Source: Nesterenkonia haasae
Lineage (GTDB): Bacteria > Actinomycetota > Actinomycetes > Actinomycetales > Micrococcaceae
Length of the DNA: 64,000 nucleotides
Direction of reading: 5' to 3'
Assembly (NCBI RefSeq): GCF_010119385.1
Contig: NZ_VFIE01000026.1
Coordinates: 35,075-99,074, forward strand
The notes under the pieces were generated by a model. That model had not been told where the DNA came from, made no database searches, and saw only the letters and a list, made by a program, of their open reading frames with translations. Made by a program: the position numbers and the translations under genes. Position 1 is the first letter of the stretch. Every line of letters starts with the position of its first letter. Below are positions 54,884 through 64,000 of this stretch, piece by piece.

Positions 54884-56047
54884 GTGGACTTGTATGAGTA
54901 CCAGGCGCGCGATCTGTTTGAGGCACACGGGGTACCCGTGCTCGCCGGCATCGTGGCGCAAACCCCAGAAGAAGCAAAGGCAGCTGCAGAGCAGATTGGC
55001 GGCGTCGTCGTCGTCAAAGCTCAGGTGAAGGTGGGTGGCCGCGGCAAAGCCGGCGGCGTGAAGCTCGCCAAAACTGCAGATGAGGCCTACGAGCACGCGA
55101 AATCCATCCTCGGTATGGACATCAAGGGGCACACTGTGCACCGTGTGATGATCGCCCAGGGTGCTGAGATCGCCGAGGAGTACTACTTCTCAATTCTGCT
55201 GGACCGCGCTGAGCGCAACTATCTGGCGATGTGCTCCAAAGAAGGCGGCGTGGAGATTGAACAGCTCGCCGTCGAATCCCCGGAGAAGCTGGTCCGGTAC
55301 AACTTCGATCCCAACACCGGCATCGACGCTGATGCCGCCGCGGAGATCGCCACCCAAGCAGGTTTTTCCTCCGATGAGGTGCCCGCACTGGTGGAGGCCT
55401 TCCAGAAGCTGTGGGGAGCCTTCGCCGCCGAAGACGCCACCCTGGTGGAGGTCAACCCGCTGGTGAAAACCGGCGATGGCGCCATCATTGCCCTGGACGG
55501 CAAAGTCACCATTGATGAAAACGCCGCCTTCCGCCAGCCAGCTCACGCGGATCTGGTCGACGAGTCCGCTGAGGACCCACTGGAGGCCAAGGCGAAGGAA
55601 AATGACCTCAACTACGTCAAGCTCGACGGTTCGGTAGGGATCATCGGCAACGGCGCTGGACTGGTCATGTCCACTCTCGATGTGGTGGCCTATGCCGGTG
55701 AGGCCCACGACGGAGTCACCCCGGCCAACTTCCTGGACATCGGGGGCGGAGCATCAGCAGAGGTCATGGCCAACGGCCTAGACGTCATCCTGGGTGATGA
55801 TCAGGTCAAGTCCGTGTTCGTCAATGTCTTTGGCGGCATCACCTCGTGTGACGCCGTGGCCACAGGCATCGTCAAAGCCCTTGAGATCCTGGGCGACACG
55901 GCCACCAAACCACTGGTGGTCCGGCTGGATGGCAACAACGTAGACGAAGGCCGCCGGATCCTCAAAGAGGCCAACCACCCGCTGGTCATCACCGCTGACA
56001 CGATGGACGGCGGCGCCGACAAGGCCGCCGAGCTGGCTAACAAGTAA
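54884..56047 (+). CDS. sucC: Succinyl-CoA synthetase (ADP-forming) beta subunit
   Basis: 387 residues. The ATP-grasp domain begins [39 protein letters not shown] binds nucleotide; [14 protein letters not shown] and [13 protein letters not shown] are in the CoA-ligase domain. It makes succinate and ATP from succinyl-CoA with SucD. GTG 54,884 has aagga upstream. It precedes sucD by 18 bases. Confidence 0.97.
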   Translation: MDLYEYQARDLFEAHGVPVLAGIVAQTPEEAKAAAEQIGGVVVVKAQVKVGGRGKAGGVKLAKTADEAYEHAKSILGMDIKGHTVHRVMIAQGAEIAEEYYFSILLDRAERNYLAMCSKEGGVEIEQLAVESPEKLVRYNFDPNTGIDADAAAEIATQAGFSSDEVPALVEAFQKLWGAFAAEDATLVEVNPLVKTGDGAIIALDGKVTIDENAAFRQPAHADLVDESAEDPLEAKAKENDLNYVKLDGSVGIIGNGAGLVMSTLDVVAYAGEAHDGVTPANFLDIGGGASAEVMANGLDVILGDDQVKSVFVNVFGGITSCDAVATGIVKALEILGDTATKPLVVRLDGNNVDEGRRILKEANHPLVITADTMDGGADKAAELANK

Positions 56048-56065
56048 GGACTGAGGCGCACACAC

Positions 56066-57070
56066 ATGTCTATCTACCTGAACAAGGACTCTAAGGTCAT
56101 CGTCCAGGGCATCACCGGCGGTGAGGGCACCAAACACACCGCACTGATGCTCAAAGCAGGCACCAACATCGTCGGCGGTGTCAACGCACGCAAAGCCGGC
56201 ACCACAGTTGCTCATAAGGACAAGACCGGCCATGACGTCGAACTGCCCGTCTTCGGGTCCGTCACCGAGGCCATGCAGAAAACCGGCGCAGATGTCTCCG
56301 TGGCGTTTGTGCCGCCGAAGTTTGCCAAGGACGCCGCAGTGGAGGCCATTGAGGCTGAAATCGGCCTGCTGGTGATCATCACCGAGGGAATCCCCGTGCA
56401 GGACTCCGCCGAGCTGTACAACCTCTCACTCACCAAAACCGGGGTCGACGGTAAGCCCCGGACGCGGATCATCGGGCCCAACTGCCCAGGCATCATCACC
56501 CCAGGCGAGTCGCTGGCCGGTATCACTCCGGCCAACATCACCAACAAGGGTCCCGTCGGCTTGGTCTCCAAGTCCGGGACGCTGACCTACCAGATGATGT
56601 ACGAACTGCGTGACATCGGATTCTCCACGTCCATCGGCATCGGCGGTGACCCGGTCATCGGCACCACGCATATTGATGCATTGGAAGCTTTCGAGGCCGA
56701 CCCGGACACCGAGGCGATCGTCATGATCGGTGAAATCGGCGGCGATGCAGAAGAACGAGCTGCCGAATACATCAAGGCTCATGTCACCAAGCCTGTTGTC
56801 GGCTACGTCGCAGGTTTCACCGCGCCGGAGGGCAAGACCATGGGCCACGCAGGTGCCATCGTCTCCGGTTCCTCCGGAACCGCTGAAGCTAAGAAGGAAG
56901 CTCTGGAAGCTGCTGGCGTGAAAGTTGGCAAGACTCCTTCCGAGACCGCCCAGCTGCTGCGCGAGATCTACAAGGGCAGCGGCTCTTCACCGGTCGCAGG
57001 TGCTGCTGAGACCGTCAGGGACAAGGCTGAAACCCTCGTGGAAAAAGTGAAGGACACGTTCAAAAAGTAA
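56066..57070 (+). CDS. sucD: Succinyl-CoA synthetase alpha subunit with C-terminal tail
   Basis: 334 residues. [15 protein letters not shown] binds CoA, and the phospho-His lies in GHAGAIV. The family normally ends about EIYKGS near residue 298; here a further 35 residues of Ala/Glu/Lys-rich amphipathic helix follow ([20 protein letters not shown]). It is cotranscribed with sucC and ends with a strong hairpin. Confidence 0.96.
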   Translation: MSIYLNKDSKVIVQGITGGEGTKHTALMLKAGTNIVGGVNARKAGTTVAHKDKTGHDVELPVFGSVTEAMQKTGADVSVAFVPPKFAKDAAVEAIEAEIGLLVIITEGIPVQDSAELYNLSLTKTGVDGKPRTRIIGPNCPGIITPGESLAGITPANITNKGPVGLVSKSGTLTYQMMYELRDIGFSTSIGIGGDPVIGTTHIDALEAFEADPDTEAIVMIGEIGGDAEERAAEYIKAHVTKPVVGYVAGFTAPEGKTMGHAGAIVSGSSGTAEAKKEALEAAGVKVGKTPSETAQLLREIYKGSGSSPVAGAAETVRDKAETLVEKVKDTFKK

Positions 57071-57081
57071 TTCACGGTTGA

Positions 57082-57124
57082 GGAAACGCCGCTGCCCAGT
57101 GTTGTCACAGGCGGCGGCGTTTCC
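57082..57124. terminator. Terminator between sucD and the PNPOx-like gene
   Basis: A 15-bp stem with one G-T pair (left 57,082-57,096, right 57,110-57,124) and a 13-nt loop serves the two convergent genes, with Ts in the right arm. Confidence 0.8.
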
Positions 57125-57154
57125 CCGTTTAAGCCCTCAAACCAGCGCCTACCC

Positions 57155-57607
57155 CTAACCGCCCTCGGAGCCCTCGCCGAGCTCGGGGTCGCGATAGGGG
57201 CCAAATCGGAAGTGCCGACCTGTGATTTCGACGGGAGTCACTTCCACGAACTGCTCCTTGGGTCCCGGAACCCAGGGACGGAGGTTCAGGGACTCGGCCA
57301 CCGCCAGCTCACGTGAGGTTTGCAGGAGTCTCGCTGAGCCCCGCACCACCACTGACCACGCCTGATCCGAGAGGATTCCGTCAGCCTCAATGAGGACATG
57401 GTCATTGATCGCCACTTCGGCCAACTTGGTCCCTGGGGCCGTCCGAAAGAAGACTCGGCGGTCGCGGACAGCGATGTTTACCGGGAAGATGTCAGGGCGC
57501 CCCCCGACGACGCCGACCAGCCGTCCATGCTGAGTTCCCTCTATAAGCGCCCAAGACTGCTCCTCGGTCAGCTTCAGCACCGGATCGTTGTTGGGGTGAT
57601 CAAACAT
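57155..57607 (-). CDS. Pyridoxamine 5'-phosphate oxidase-family protein
   Basis: 150 residues, split-barrel flavin-binding fold. HGRLVGVVGGRPDIFPVNIA and VFFRTAPGTKLAEV fit the Rv-type PNPOx/nitroreductase group; GRHFRFGP closes the domain. It probably binds FMN, F420 or heme; substrate unknown. It is convergent with sucD. Confidence 0.85.
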   Translation of the reverse strand: MFDHPNNDPVLKLTEEQSWALIEGTQHGRLVGVVGGRPDIFPVNIAVRDRRVFFRTAPGTKLAEVAINDHVLIEADGILSDQAWSVVVRGSARLLQTSRELAVAESLNLRPWVPGPKEQFVEVTPVEITGRHFRFGPYRDPELGEGSEGG

Positions 57608-57734
57608 CGCGGAGTCGCTCCCTCTGAGTCGTCTGCCGGGCCGCCTTGCCCGGTACTGCCAGTCTACTCGCGGGGAATTACCGCGCTAGAGGAGAGCCGT
57701 GAAGAAGAGTTTCCACACTCAACAGTTCCAGCTC

Positions 57735-57746
57735 TAGAGTGGACGC
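57735..57746 (+). promoter_or_regulatory. Leaderless -10 box of the inositol phosphatase gene
   Basis: TAGAGT (57,735-57,740), 6 nt, ATG 57,747. Confidence 0.5.
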
Positions 57747-58622
57747 ATGACTCACTCCCGTGCCCACCTCCCATCTGCGGCCGAACTGCGCAGCATCGCC
57801 GTCACCGCTGCCCGCACAGCCGGGTCCCCTCTGAAGACTGCCTTCCGTTCGCAGATGGATGTGGAGCTGAAGACCTCCGCACATGACCTGGTCACGGTGT
57901 GGGATACCCAGACCGAGACCACGCTCATCGATCTGCTGAACAGTGCCGTTCCCGACTCTCGGTTTACCGGAGAAGAAGGGGGATCGCATGGAGAAGGCTG
58001 CGTTGAATGGATCATCGACCCGATCGACGGCACCTCCAATTTCGCGCACGGGTTCGCGATGTTCAGCGTCTCGGTGGCGGCGGCCGTTGACAATGTCGTG
58101 CTGGCCGGGGTCGTCTATGACCCCATCAACGAATGGACGTTCTCCGCAGACGACGACGCCGCCTACCTCATGCACCGCGATGGGACGGAGACTGTGCTCA
58201 GCCCCGCCTCAAAGGAAGGTGTGGCAGAGGAGAACCTCTCTCTGCTGACCAACTTCCCAGGCGCCTGGGGAGTTGAGAAGTACGGCGCGGAGGCCCTTGA
58301 AGCCTTCGGAACCCTGGTGACCACCTACGCCACCGTTCGCAGGATCGTCTCCGGGGCGCTGGAGCTGTGCCACCTGGCCGCCGGATGGTCCGATGCGGTC
58401 ATCAACTGCCGCACCAGTCCGTGGGATGTTGCGGCTGCGCAACTGATTCTGCGCCGGGCTGGTGGAAGCTTCCTTCCCTACGGCACCCGCGGAGACAGGG
58501 CCTGGGCCGGTTCCGTCACCGAAGATCTTCACCTGGCCCCTGGGTATGTGGGGCTCGGCCCCGGGGTGCAGGCACCCACTTCAGCAGACGTCGTCGCGCG
58601 CTTTGTTCGCCGCGGGGCCTGA
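57747..58622 (+). CDS. Inositol monophosphatase-family phosphatase
   Basis: 291 residues. Metal ligands lie in FTGEEGG and IIDPIDGTSNFAHG; the second Asp lies in SPWDVAAAQLILRRAGG. It dephosphorylates inositol phosphate, histidinol phosphate or related substrates; the specific one is uncertain. It is divergent from the PNPOx-like gene. Confidence 0.92.
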   Translation: MTHSRAHLPSAAELRSIAVTAARTAGSPLKTAFRSQMDVELKTSAHDLVTVWDTQTETTLIDLLNSAVPDSRFTGEEGGSHGEGCVEWIIDPIDGTSNFAHGFAMFSVSVAAAVDNVVLAGVVYDPINEWTFSADDDAAYLMHRDGTETVLSPASKEGVAEENLSLLTNFPGAWGVEKYGAEALEAFGTLVTTYATVRRIVSGALELCHLAAGWSDAVINCRTSPWDVAAAQLILRRAGGSFLPYGTRGDRAWAGSVTEDLHLAPGYVGLGPGVQAPTSADVVARFVRRGA

Positions 58623-58713
58623 ACCTGTAAGTTAGGCACAGCAAACGCTTAGGCGTGCTGAACAATTGTCACACCACGTCCCATTTGCTCGGCCTGCCGA
58701 GGAGCACGGCAGT

Positions 58714-59826
58714 ATGGACAGTGTGAACACTGAAGCCGACCACGCAAGGGGTGAGCCGCGGCCCAAGCAGATCCGGCGCTGGCGGAAATACCTTGCTGAC
58801 GAAATCGCAGAAGCCAGGCTGTATGAACAACTGGCTCACCGCAAGACCGGGCAGGAACGGCAGATCCTGCTGGGACTATCAGCAGCTGAGCGTCGGCACC
58901 AGACGCACTGGCGAGATCTGCTGGGCCCGCATGCGGAGAACCTCCCCTCACCTTCAGCCCACCGCGTCATGTTGGGTTGGCTGGCGCGCATCTTCGGTTC
59001 AGTATTCGTCTTGGCGCTCGCCCAGCGGGCCGAGGGAGAGTCCCCCTACGAACGTGATCAGGACGCGACCCGCCGGATGGCGGCTGATGAAGAGGTCCAC
59101 GAAGAGGTCGTCCGCGCCCTCGCCGCCCGGGGGCGGGAGAAGCTCTCCGGAGGTTTCAGGGCCGCCGTATTCGGCGCAAATGACGGATTGGTGTCCAACT
59201 TTGCACTGATTATGGGCATGGGAGGCACTGGTGTCGGAGCGACCGTGGTGCTTCTGACCGGTATTGCGGGGCTTCTTTCTGGGGCCCTGTCCATGGCTGC
59301 GGGGGAGTTCATCTCTGTACGCAGCCAACGCGAGCTGCTTGACGCGACTCGTCCTACCCAGGCGACGATCCGTGCAGCACCAGACCTTGATTTCGACCAT
59401 AACGAGCTGGTGCTCGTTTACCGCGCCAGAGGACTGAGCACAGAAGACGCCGAACACCGTGCCCTGGAGCGGTTGGGCGCCTTCGACTGTGACTGCCGCC
59501 CGGAGCGCTCCTACAACCCCGAGGAAGAGGTGGACGAACACCGAGCTGTAGGTTCGGCATGGACCGCCGCTGGCTCCAGCTTCTGTTTCTTCGCCGTGGG
59601 CGCCCTGATACCCGTTCTGCCCTACTTATTCGGCGCCACCGGCTGGTGGGCGGTCGGGCTCTCCACGGCAATGGTCGGCATCGCCCTGCTGTGTACCGGC
59701 GCAACTGTCGGGCTGTTATCGGGTGCTTCTCCGCTGACGCGAGCACTGCGCCAGCTGGCCATTGGGTTCGGAGCCGCTGCCATCACATACATGTTGGGAA
59801 CGTTGCTCGGCGTGGGTGTTGCATAG
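58714..59826 (+). CDS. VIT1/CCC1 metal transporter with ferritin-like N-terminal domain
   Basis: 370 residues. The first 140 form a ferritin-like helical bundle with metal-ligand Glu/His (EIAEARLYEQLAH, AAERRHQTHW, DEEVHEEVV). Then come five helices of the vacuolar iron transporter type (FRAAVFGANDGLVSNFALIM, AAGEFISVRSQREL). It probably sequesters or exports iron or manganese. ATG 58,714 with gaggag is preferred to ATG 58,666. The fusion is known in bacteria as membrane-bound ferritin. Confidence 0.92.
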   Translation: MDSVNTEADHARGEPRPKQIRRWRKYLADEIAEARLYEQLAHRKTGQERQILLGLSAAERRHQTHWRDLLGPHAENLPSPSAHRVMLGWLARIFGSVFVLALAQRAEGESPYERDQDATRRMAADEEVHEEVVRALAARGREKLSGGFRAAVFGANDGLVSNFALIMGMGGTGVGATVVLLTGIAGLLSGALSMAAGEFISVRSQRELLDATRPTQATIRAAPDLDFDHNELVLVYRARGLSTEDAEHRALERLGAFDCDCRPERSYNPEEEVDEHRAVGSAWTAAGSSFCFFAVGALIPVLPYLFGATGWWAVGLSTAMVGIALLCTGATVGLLSGASPLTRALRQLAIGFGAAAITYMLGTLLGVGVA

Positions 59827-59856
59827 CTGTTAGACAAACCGTAAACTAGTTCGCAA

Positions 59857-61323
59857 ATGCAACTAAAATCACGTTCTCGGGCTGCGCAGAGCAGCCTGCC
59901 GGAAGGTATGACCCGCCGAGACCTCGGTTGGGCCATTGCTGGCATCTTGGCTGTTTTCTTTACCGCCATGGTCTCGATGAACGTGGTGGTCACCGCGTTG
60001 CCGGTGATCTCCCAGGAATTGGGCGGCACACAGATTCAGTACTCCTGGGTTGTCACCGCCACTCTGCTGGCGAATGCGTCGTCGACCCTCGTGTGGGGCA
60101 AGCTCGCTGACATGATGAGCAAGAAGGTCCTCTTCCAGGTGGCGAACGTGATCTTCTTCCTCTCCTCCCTGGGTGCCGGATTCGCACCCAATATGGAGAC
60201 CCTCATCGCGGCACGGTTCGTTCAGGGCATCGGATTGGGTGGTTTGGCTGCGCTTGCTATGGCGATTATGGCCTCGATCGTCTCTCCGCGGGAGCGCGGG
60301 AAGTACGCCGGGTACATCGGTGCGTGCCTGGCATCGGCAACTGCGCTGGGGCCCCTGATCGGCGGCATCACCGTTGACACGCTCGGTTGGCGGTGGTGTT
60401 TCTTTGTGGGCATTCCACTGTCGGTGTTTGTGCTCATCATGGTGGCAAGAACCCTTCGGGTCCCCGTCCTTCGGAGCCCGGGTCGCATTGACTACCTGGG
60501 CGCGTTATTGCTGGTGATCGCATCTGGGCTGCTGCTGGTCTGGCTCTCATTTGCTGGTACACCGGAGTTCTTCGCCTGGCTGTCCTGGCAGTCGGCGGCT
60601 TTTCTGACGGCAGCTCTGGTTCTGCTTTCCGTGTTTGTCCTGGTGGAGAGCAAAGTGCGCAACCCGATCGTTCAGCTGCGTATGCTGATGGACCGCACCA
60701 CCTTCTTGGCGGCGGTCTCTTCTGCTTCAATTGCGGTGTGTCTGTTCGGCATGCCGGCCTTCTTGGGTCAGTACTTCCAGATTGGACGGGGGCTGAGCCC
60801 CACGGAGTCCGGACTCATGATCCTGCCCCTGGTGCTGGGCAACCTCATCGGCTCTCTCATCACTGGACGGCTGATCACCCGTTACGGCCGTTGGAAGGTC
60901 TACATCGTTTCCGGATCGTTCATCATGAGCTCCGGGATGTTCGCTCTTGCCACAGTGGGTCAGGGCACGCCCTACGCCTTGGTGCTGACGTACTTGCTCG
61001 TGGTCGGTCTCGGGTTCGGTGCACAGATGCAGAACCTGATGCTGATTGTGCAGAACACGGTCTCTGTCACCCGGGTTGGTCAGGCCAGTGCGCTGATTGC
61101 TTTCTTCCGTGTTTTCGGAGGCGCGGCTGGGACGTCCATTCTGGGATCAGTGATGGCCCTTCAGGTGGTGGGAGTCTCCGTGGCGGAAGTCAACGGTTCT
61201 TCACCTTCACCGACGTACGCTGATGCTACTGGCACCATGTTCTTGGTCGCAGCATGCCTGACTCTGCCGGCAGTGGTCACCAACCTCCTCATCAAAGAAG
61301 CCGCCCTGCGCACCACCATATGA
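59857..61323 (+). CDS. MFS multidrug transporter, DHA2 type
   Basis: 488 residues and 14 helices. NVVVTALPVISQELGGTQIQ (helix 1), GKLADMMSKKVLFQVAN (loop 2-3) and GACLASATALGPLIGG (motif C) are present. It lies 30 bases after the transporter gene in the same direction; a separate promoter is likely as no ribosome site is visible. Substrate unknown. Confidence 0.9.
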   Translation: MQLKSRSRAAQSSLPEGMTRRDLGWAIAGILAVFFTAMVSMNVVVTALPVISQELGGTQIQYSWVVTATLLANASSTLVWGKLADMMSKKVLFQVANVIFFLSSLGAGFAPNMETLIAARFVQGIGLGGLAALAMAIMASIVSPRERGKYAGYIGACLASATALGPLIGGITVDTLGWRWCFFVGIPLSVFVLIMVARTLRVPVLRSPGRIDYLGALLLVIASGLLLVWLSFAGTPEFFAWLSWQSAAFLTAALVLLSVFVLVESKVRNPIVQLRMLMDRTTFLAAVSSASIAVCLFGMPAFLGQYFQIGRGLSPTESGLMILPLVLGNLIGSLITGRLITRYGRWKVYIVSGSFIMSSGMFALATVGQGTPYALVLTYLLVVGLGFGAQMQNLMLIVQNTVSVTRVGQASALIAFFRVFGGAAGTSILGSVMALQVVGVSVAEVNGSSPSPTYADATGTMFLVAACLTLPAVVTNLLIKEAALRTTI

Positions 61324-61391
61324 GCTTCTCGTGTGACGCCGCGGTGCTCGGGTGACTCAGTCCGCGCTCATCTTCATTACTATGGGAGACG

Positions 61392-62549
61392 ATGAGGACT
61401 GATAAGCCCCAGCCCACCGAGATCCGTCAGGACTTGGCAGCGGTGCGGGAGCACTACTCGCATTCGGCGCGTAACCGCGCCATGAAGATTGAAGACCGAT
61501 GGCACCAGTTCCGGTTGAACCTTGCCAGGGAGCGGGGCCAGCACGTAACGGTGCTTTCGCTGGCCGGCTATGGGTCGCCCCGTTGGGTGAGGGTTTTCTC
61601 ACGCATTGTTATGGCGCCAAGTTCGGACTTTGAGAACGGTCGCAGGGTGGCCAAGGTCATCGCCGACGGGGTGCGCGGGTGGCGAAACTTTGTTTCCGCG
61701 CCGGTCCCGTTCGCCGAGGTGACCGCGAAGGTTGCTGGACATACGTTCCGGATGTCGGCTGACCGTGGCGGGATCGTGGACCAGGTGCTCGAGTTGCCTG
61801 CGGGAGCTCATCTGGAGCCCGGGTGGCAGCAGGTGACGCTTAATGCTGCCGGAGCCGAGCAGACCAAGGCTGAGGTGCAGATTGTCGGTGACGATGTCAC
61901 TACCGGTGTCATCTGCGACATCGACGACACCGTGGTGGTCACCAAGTTGCCGCGTCCGTTCCTCGCTGCGTGGAACTCGTTTGTGCTCGACGAGCACGCC
62001 AGGACCCCGACCCCCGGTATGGCAGTGATGATGGAGCGTTTGCTGACCAAGAATCCAGGTGCAGCGGTGATCTACGTTTCCACGGGGGCGTGGAATGTTG
62101 CCCAGACGCTGACCCGGTTCCTAACGCGCAACCTATATCCGCACGGGCCGCTGTTGCTGACGGATTGGGGTCCAACCCAAGACCGTTGGTTCCGATCCGG
62201 CAAGCAGCACAAAGTGGAGCAGCTGGCCAGACTGGCTGAGGAATTCCCGCAGGTGAAGTGGATTCTTATGGGGGATGACGGCCAGCACGATCCGATCATC
62301 TACGCAGACTTCACTCGTCGGTACCCGGGATCTGTCCGGGCTGTCATTATTCGTGAACTCACCTATTCGGAGGCTGTGTTGGCTGGTGGCCGTGCGGAGC
62401 ATCCTACTGGTGAGCAGCTGATGAGCGTCTCTGAGGATGGCGAACACCTGCCGGGTATCCAAAAGGTCGGTGAGCACCGCATCCCCTGGATCTACGGGCC
62501 CGACGGAAAAGACATCGCAACGACTCTTGCCGAGTACGGGCTGCTATAG
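61392..62549 (+). CDS. App1-like phosphatidate phosphatase (DUF2183)
   Basis: 385 residues. The first 150 form a beta-rich domain; the HAD-like phosphatase region has VICDIDDTVVVTKLP (DxDDT), VSTGAWNVAQTL (Ser motif II) and MGDDGQHDPIIYADF (motif IV). App1 acts on phosphatidic acid in yeast; the bacterial substrate is not shown. No ribosome site is evident; TACTAT lies 8 nt upstream of the ATG. Confidence 0.88.
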   Translation: MRTDKPQPTEIRQDLAAVREHYSHSARNRAMKIEDRWHQFRLNLARERGQHVTVLSLAGYGSPRWVRVFSRIVMAPSSDFENGRRVAKVIADGVRGWRNFVSAPVPFAEVTAKVAGHTFRMSADRGGIVDQVLELPAGAHLEPGWQQVTLNAAGAEQTKAEVQIVGDDVTTGVICDIDDTVVVTKLPRPFLAAWNSFVLDEHARTPTPGMAVMMERLLTKNPGAAVIYVSTGAWNVAQTLTRFLTRNLYPHGPLLLTDWGPTQDRWFRSGKQHKVEQLARLAEEFPQVKWILMGDDGQHDPIIYADFTRRYPGSVRAVIIRELTYSEAVLAGGRAEHPTGEQLMSVSEDGEHLPGIQKVGEHRIPWIYGPDGKDIATTLAEYGLL

Positions 62550-62581
62550 GTGGAGAGGATCCCTGTCGGATCAGTTTTCGA

Positions 62582-63805
62582 CTAGTTCACGCCGGGCAAT
62601 AGGGCGCGAGAGACCCAGCTGGATGTGATGTACTGCCGTGCCCGGTTGGCTTGCAGCCTGTCATTGACATCGACAGCACGGGCGTAGTGGCCGATCAGTT
62701 GGTTGCAGATCGCTTCCCAGGTGCGTCCTTGGACTTCCTGGTGAGCTTCAGCGCCGGCGCGGAAGCGGGCGTCGTCGTCATTGATGAGATGCTCAACGGC
62801 TGCACGCATGCCTTCGAGGTCTCCGGGTTGGTAGAGCCACCCTGTGCGGCCCGGGTCCACCAAGTCCACAGGGCCGCCTCGCCCTACAGCGACTACGGGG
62901 ACCGCAGCGGCGAAAGCTTCCTGGATGGTTTGACAGAAGGTTTCAGCTTCACCCGGATGAACGAACACATCTAGGCTAGCCACGTGTGATCCGAGACCGT
63001 CTCCTGATTGGAAACCTGCGAAGTAGGCATTGGGCAGCCGCCGGCGCAGCATCTTCTCCTCTGGGCCAGTGCCGATGATGACCAGGCGCGTTCCTGGCAT
63101 AGTGTCCAGTTCTGCGAGGTCCTCAATCTGTTTCTCTGCCGCGAGCCGTCCGACGAATCCGATGAGCTTCTGGCCACCGGGGGCGATCCGCTTGCGGAGT
63201 CGCTCAGAGCGGCGTTCGGGAGCGAAGAGGTCCAAGTCCACTCCGCGCCGCCACGTCTTGAGCCGGTGGATGCCGCGTTCGCGCAACTGCCTTTTACAGA
63301 AGGAGCTGGGCACCAGGGTCAGAGTGGAGGCGTTGTGCATCCGCTCCACGTGTTGCCACATCAACTGCTCAGCCCAGGGAACCCGGTACCTGGCCGCATA
63401 CGTGGGGACCTCAGTCTGATAGATCGACACTGTAGGAAGGCCCAGGGCGTCGGCAGCCTGGATCGCCCGCCAACCAAGTACGAAAGGTGAGGCCACATGC
63501 ACCACATCTGGTTGAAGCTGCTCCAGGAGGTGCCTGATGCGCATCACGAACCCGGCGGCGACTCGGACCTTCGGGTAGTCCGGAAGTGGGATGGAAGGAA
63601 CCCTTACGACGGGGAAGCCTGAGCATAGCTGCGGCTGCTGCGGCAGGTGTTCTGCCAGCGGATTGGACTCAAGAAAGGAATCAGAGGGCGCAATGACTGT
63701 CACATCGTCGCCGCGGCGACGCAAATGGGCGAGGACTTTGAGAACGGAGTTGGTCACTCCATTCATATGGGGCAAGAACGACTCTGCGACTACTACAACC
63801 TTCAC
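62582..63805 (-). CDS. GT4 glycosyltransferase, MgtA-like alpha-mannosyltransferase
   Basis: About 407 residues. VVVVAESFLPHMNGVTNSVL is the typical N-terminus of GDP-mannose-dependent MgtA/PimB'-like enzymes; the donor site has GFVGRLAAEKQIEDL and the EX7E motif in EAETFCQTIQEA. It adds mannose to a glycolipid in lipomannan biosynthesis. GTG 63,805 starts at the family N-terminus; the open frame reaches 63,904 without family residues. Confidence 0.87.
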   Translation of the reverse strand: MKVVVVAESFLPHMNGVTNSVLKVLAHLRRRGDDVTVIAPSDSFLESNPLAEHLPQQPQLCSGFPVVRVPSIPLPDYPKVRVAAGFVMRIRHLLEQLQPDVVHVASPFVLGWRAIQAADALGLPTVSIYQTEVPTYAARYRVPWAEQLMWQHVERMHNASTLTLVPSSFCKRQLRERGIHRLKTWRRGVDLDLFAPERRSERLRKRIAPGGQKLIGFVGRLAAEKQIEDLAELDTMPGTRLVIIGTGPEEKMLRRRLPNAYFAGFQSGDGLGSHVASLDVFVHPGEAETFCQTIQEAFAAAVPVVAVGRGGPVDLVDPGRTGWLYQPGDLEGMRAAVEHLINDDDARFRAGAEAHQEVQGRTWEAICNQLIGHYARAVDVNDRLQANRARQYITSSWVSRALLPGVN

Positions 63806-63914
63806 ATCTTCATAGTGGAGGCTGCCGGTAGCCGTGGACCGACGCGGGGGTGCGTACTGGGTAAACAGTCCGTGAACGTTTATGGACCCTGACAGTTCGC
63901 ACACACCCAGCGGA

Positions 63915-64000
63915 AGGTGGGCAGGGTTTCCCTGCCACCGGGACTAGCGGGGTGAAGGTCGTGGACTCTGTACACGGCCGAGAGGTGGGCGGGGTTTCCC
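63915..64000. repeat. 18-bp direct repeat with hairpin at the window edge
   Basis: aggtgggcagggtttccc (63,915-63,932) recurs with one change at 63,983-64,000, period 68. The first copy continues into ctgccacc and can fold (GGTGGGCAGGG with CCCTGCCACC). The second is cut by the edge. Confidence 0.6.

Noticed and set aside
1..64000. CRISPR arrays, rRNA genes and intact insertion sequences
   Set aside because: No regularly spaced repeats of CRISPR type, no rRNA-like sequence and no complete transposase were seen.

Overview
The window comes from a high-GC actinobacterium. Several things point to Micrococcales, most likely near Micrococcaceae: a C50-carotenoid cluster with heterodimeric CrtYe/CrtYf cyclase and CrtEb elongase, an actinobacterial ferrochelatase with a C-terminal cysteine cluster, frequent GTG starts, an ECF41-type sigma factor, and many leaderless genes in which a TANNNT -10 box lies exactly 6 nt before the start codon. 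The genus is inference.

Layout. (1) 1-4.5 kb: the 3' end of crtB, then crtI-crtYe-crtYf-crtEb in one overlapping operon, then ferrochelatase and a shared terminator. (2) 4.5-10.8 kb: a sensor kinase followed by an MMPL exporter, a divergent OmpR-type regulator, and a processive GT2 glycosyltransferase. (3) 10.9-41.3 kb: a long accessory stretch of regulator-plus-target modules. LysR, TetR (four), XRE (two), LacI and MerR (two) genes each sit beside an MFS/DMT pump, a short-chain dehydrogenase, another oxidoreductase or a hydrolase-like gene, and several have visible operators. One module is an ECF41 sigma factor with its carboxymuconolactone-decarboxylase partner and a matching promoter. The most coherent is a TetR-controlled MFS/Dabb/GMC-oxidoreductase operon. 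Between modules lie eroded fragments of PEP mutase, enoyl-CoA hydratase, an alpha/beta hydrolase, an F420-type reductase, a tripeptidyl aminopeptidase and recombinase-like HTH proteins, so the region has been gaining and losing DNA. (4) 42.4-45.9 kb: a probable two-gene defence island that ends close to tRNA-Arg(CCT). It encodes a Dam-class adenine methylase and a 759-residue protein that joins a PD-(D/E)XK nuclease-like domain, a DndB-like DGQHR domain and a C-terminal HEPN-like RN-x3-H motif. (5) 46-48.6 kb: an AadA-like nucleotidyltransferase, a VapB antitoxin whose VapC toxin has been deleted, a partial duplication, and a small HTH gene overlapping a nucleotidyltransferase-like gene. (6) 48.6-64 kb: mostly conserved chromosome: MFS, an intracellular GH10 xylanase, a TIGR01777-type epimerase, PcrA helicase, sucCD, a PNPOx-like protein, inositol monophosphatase, a VIT1/CCC1 transporter, an MFS, an App1-like phosphatase and a GT4 mannosyltransferase.

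The best candidate for an undescribed system is the methylase plus nuclease-DGQHR-HEPN pair at 42,424-45,574. All functional statements come from motif and family recognition by eye; no database search was run.
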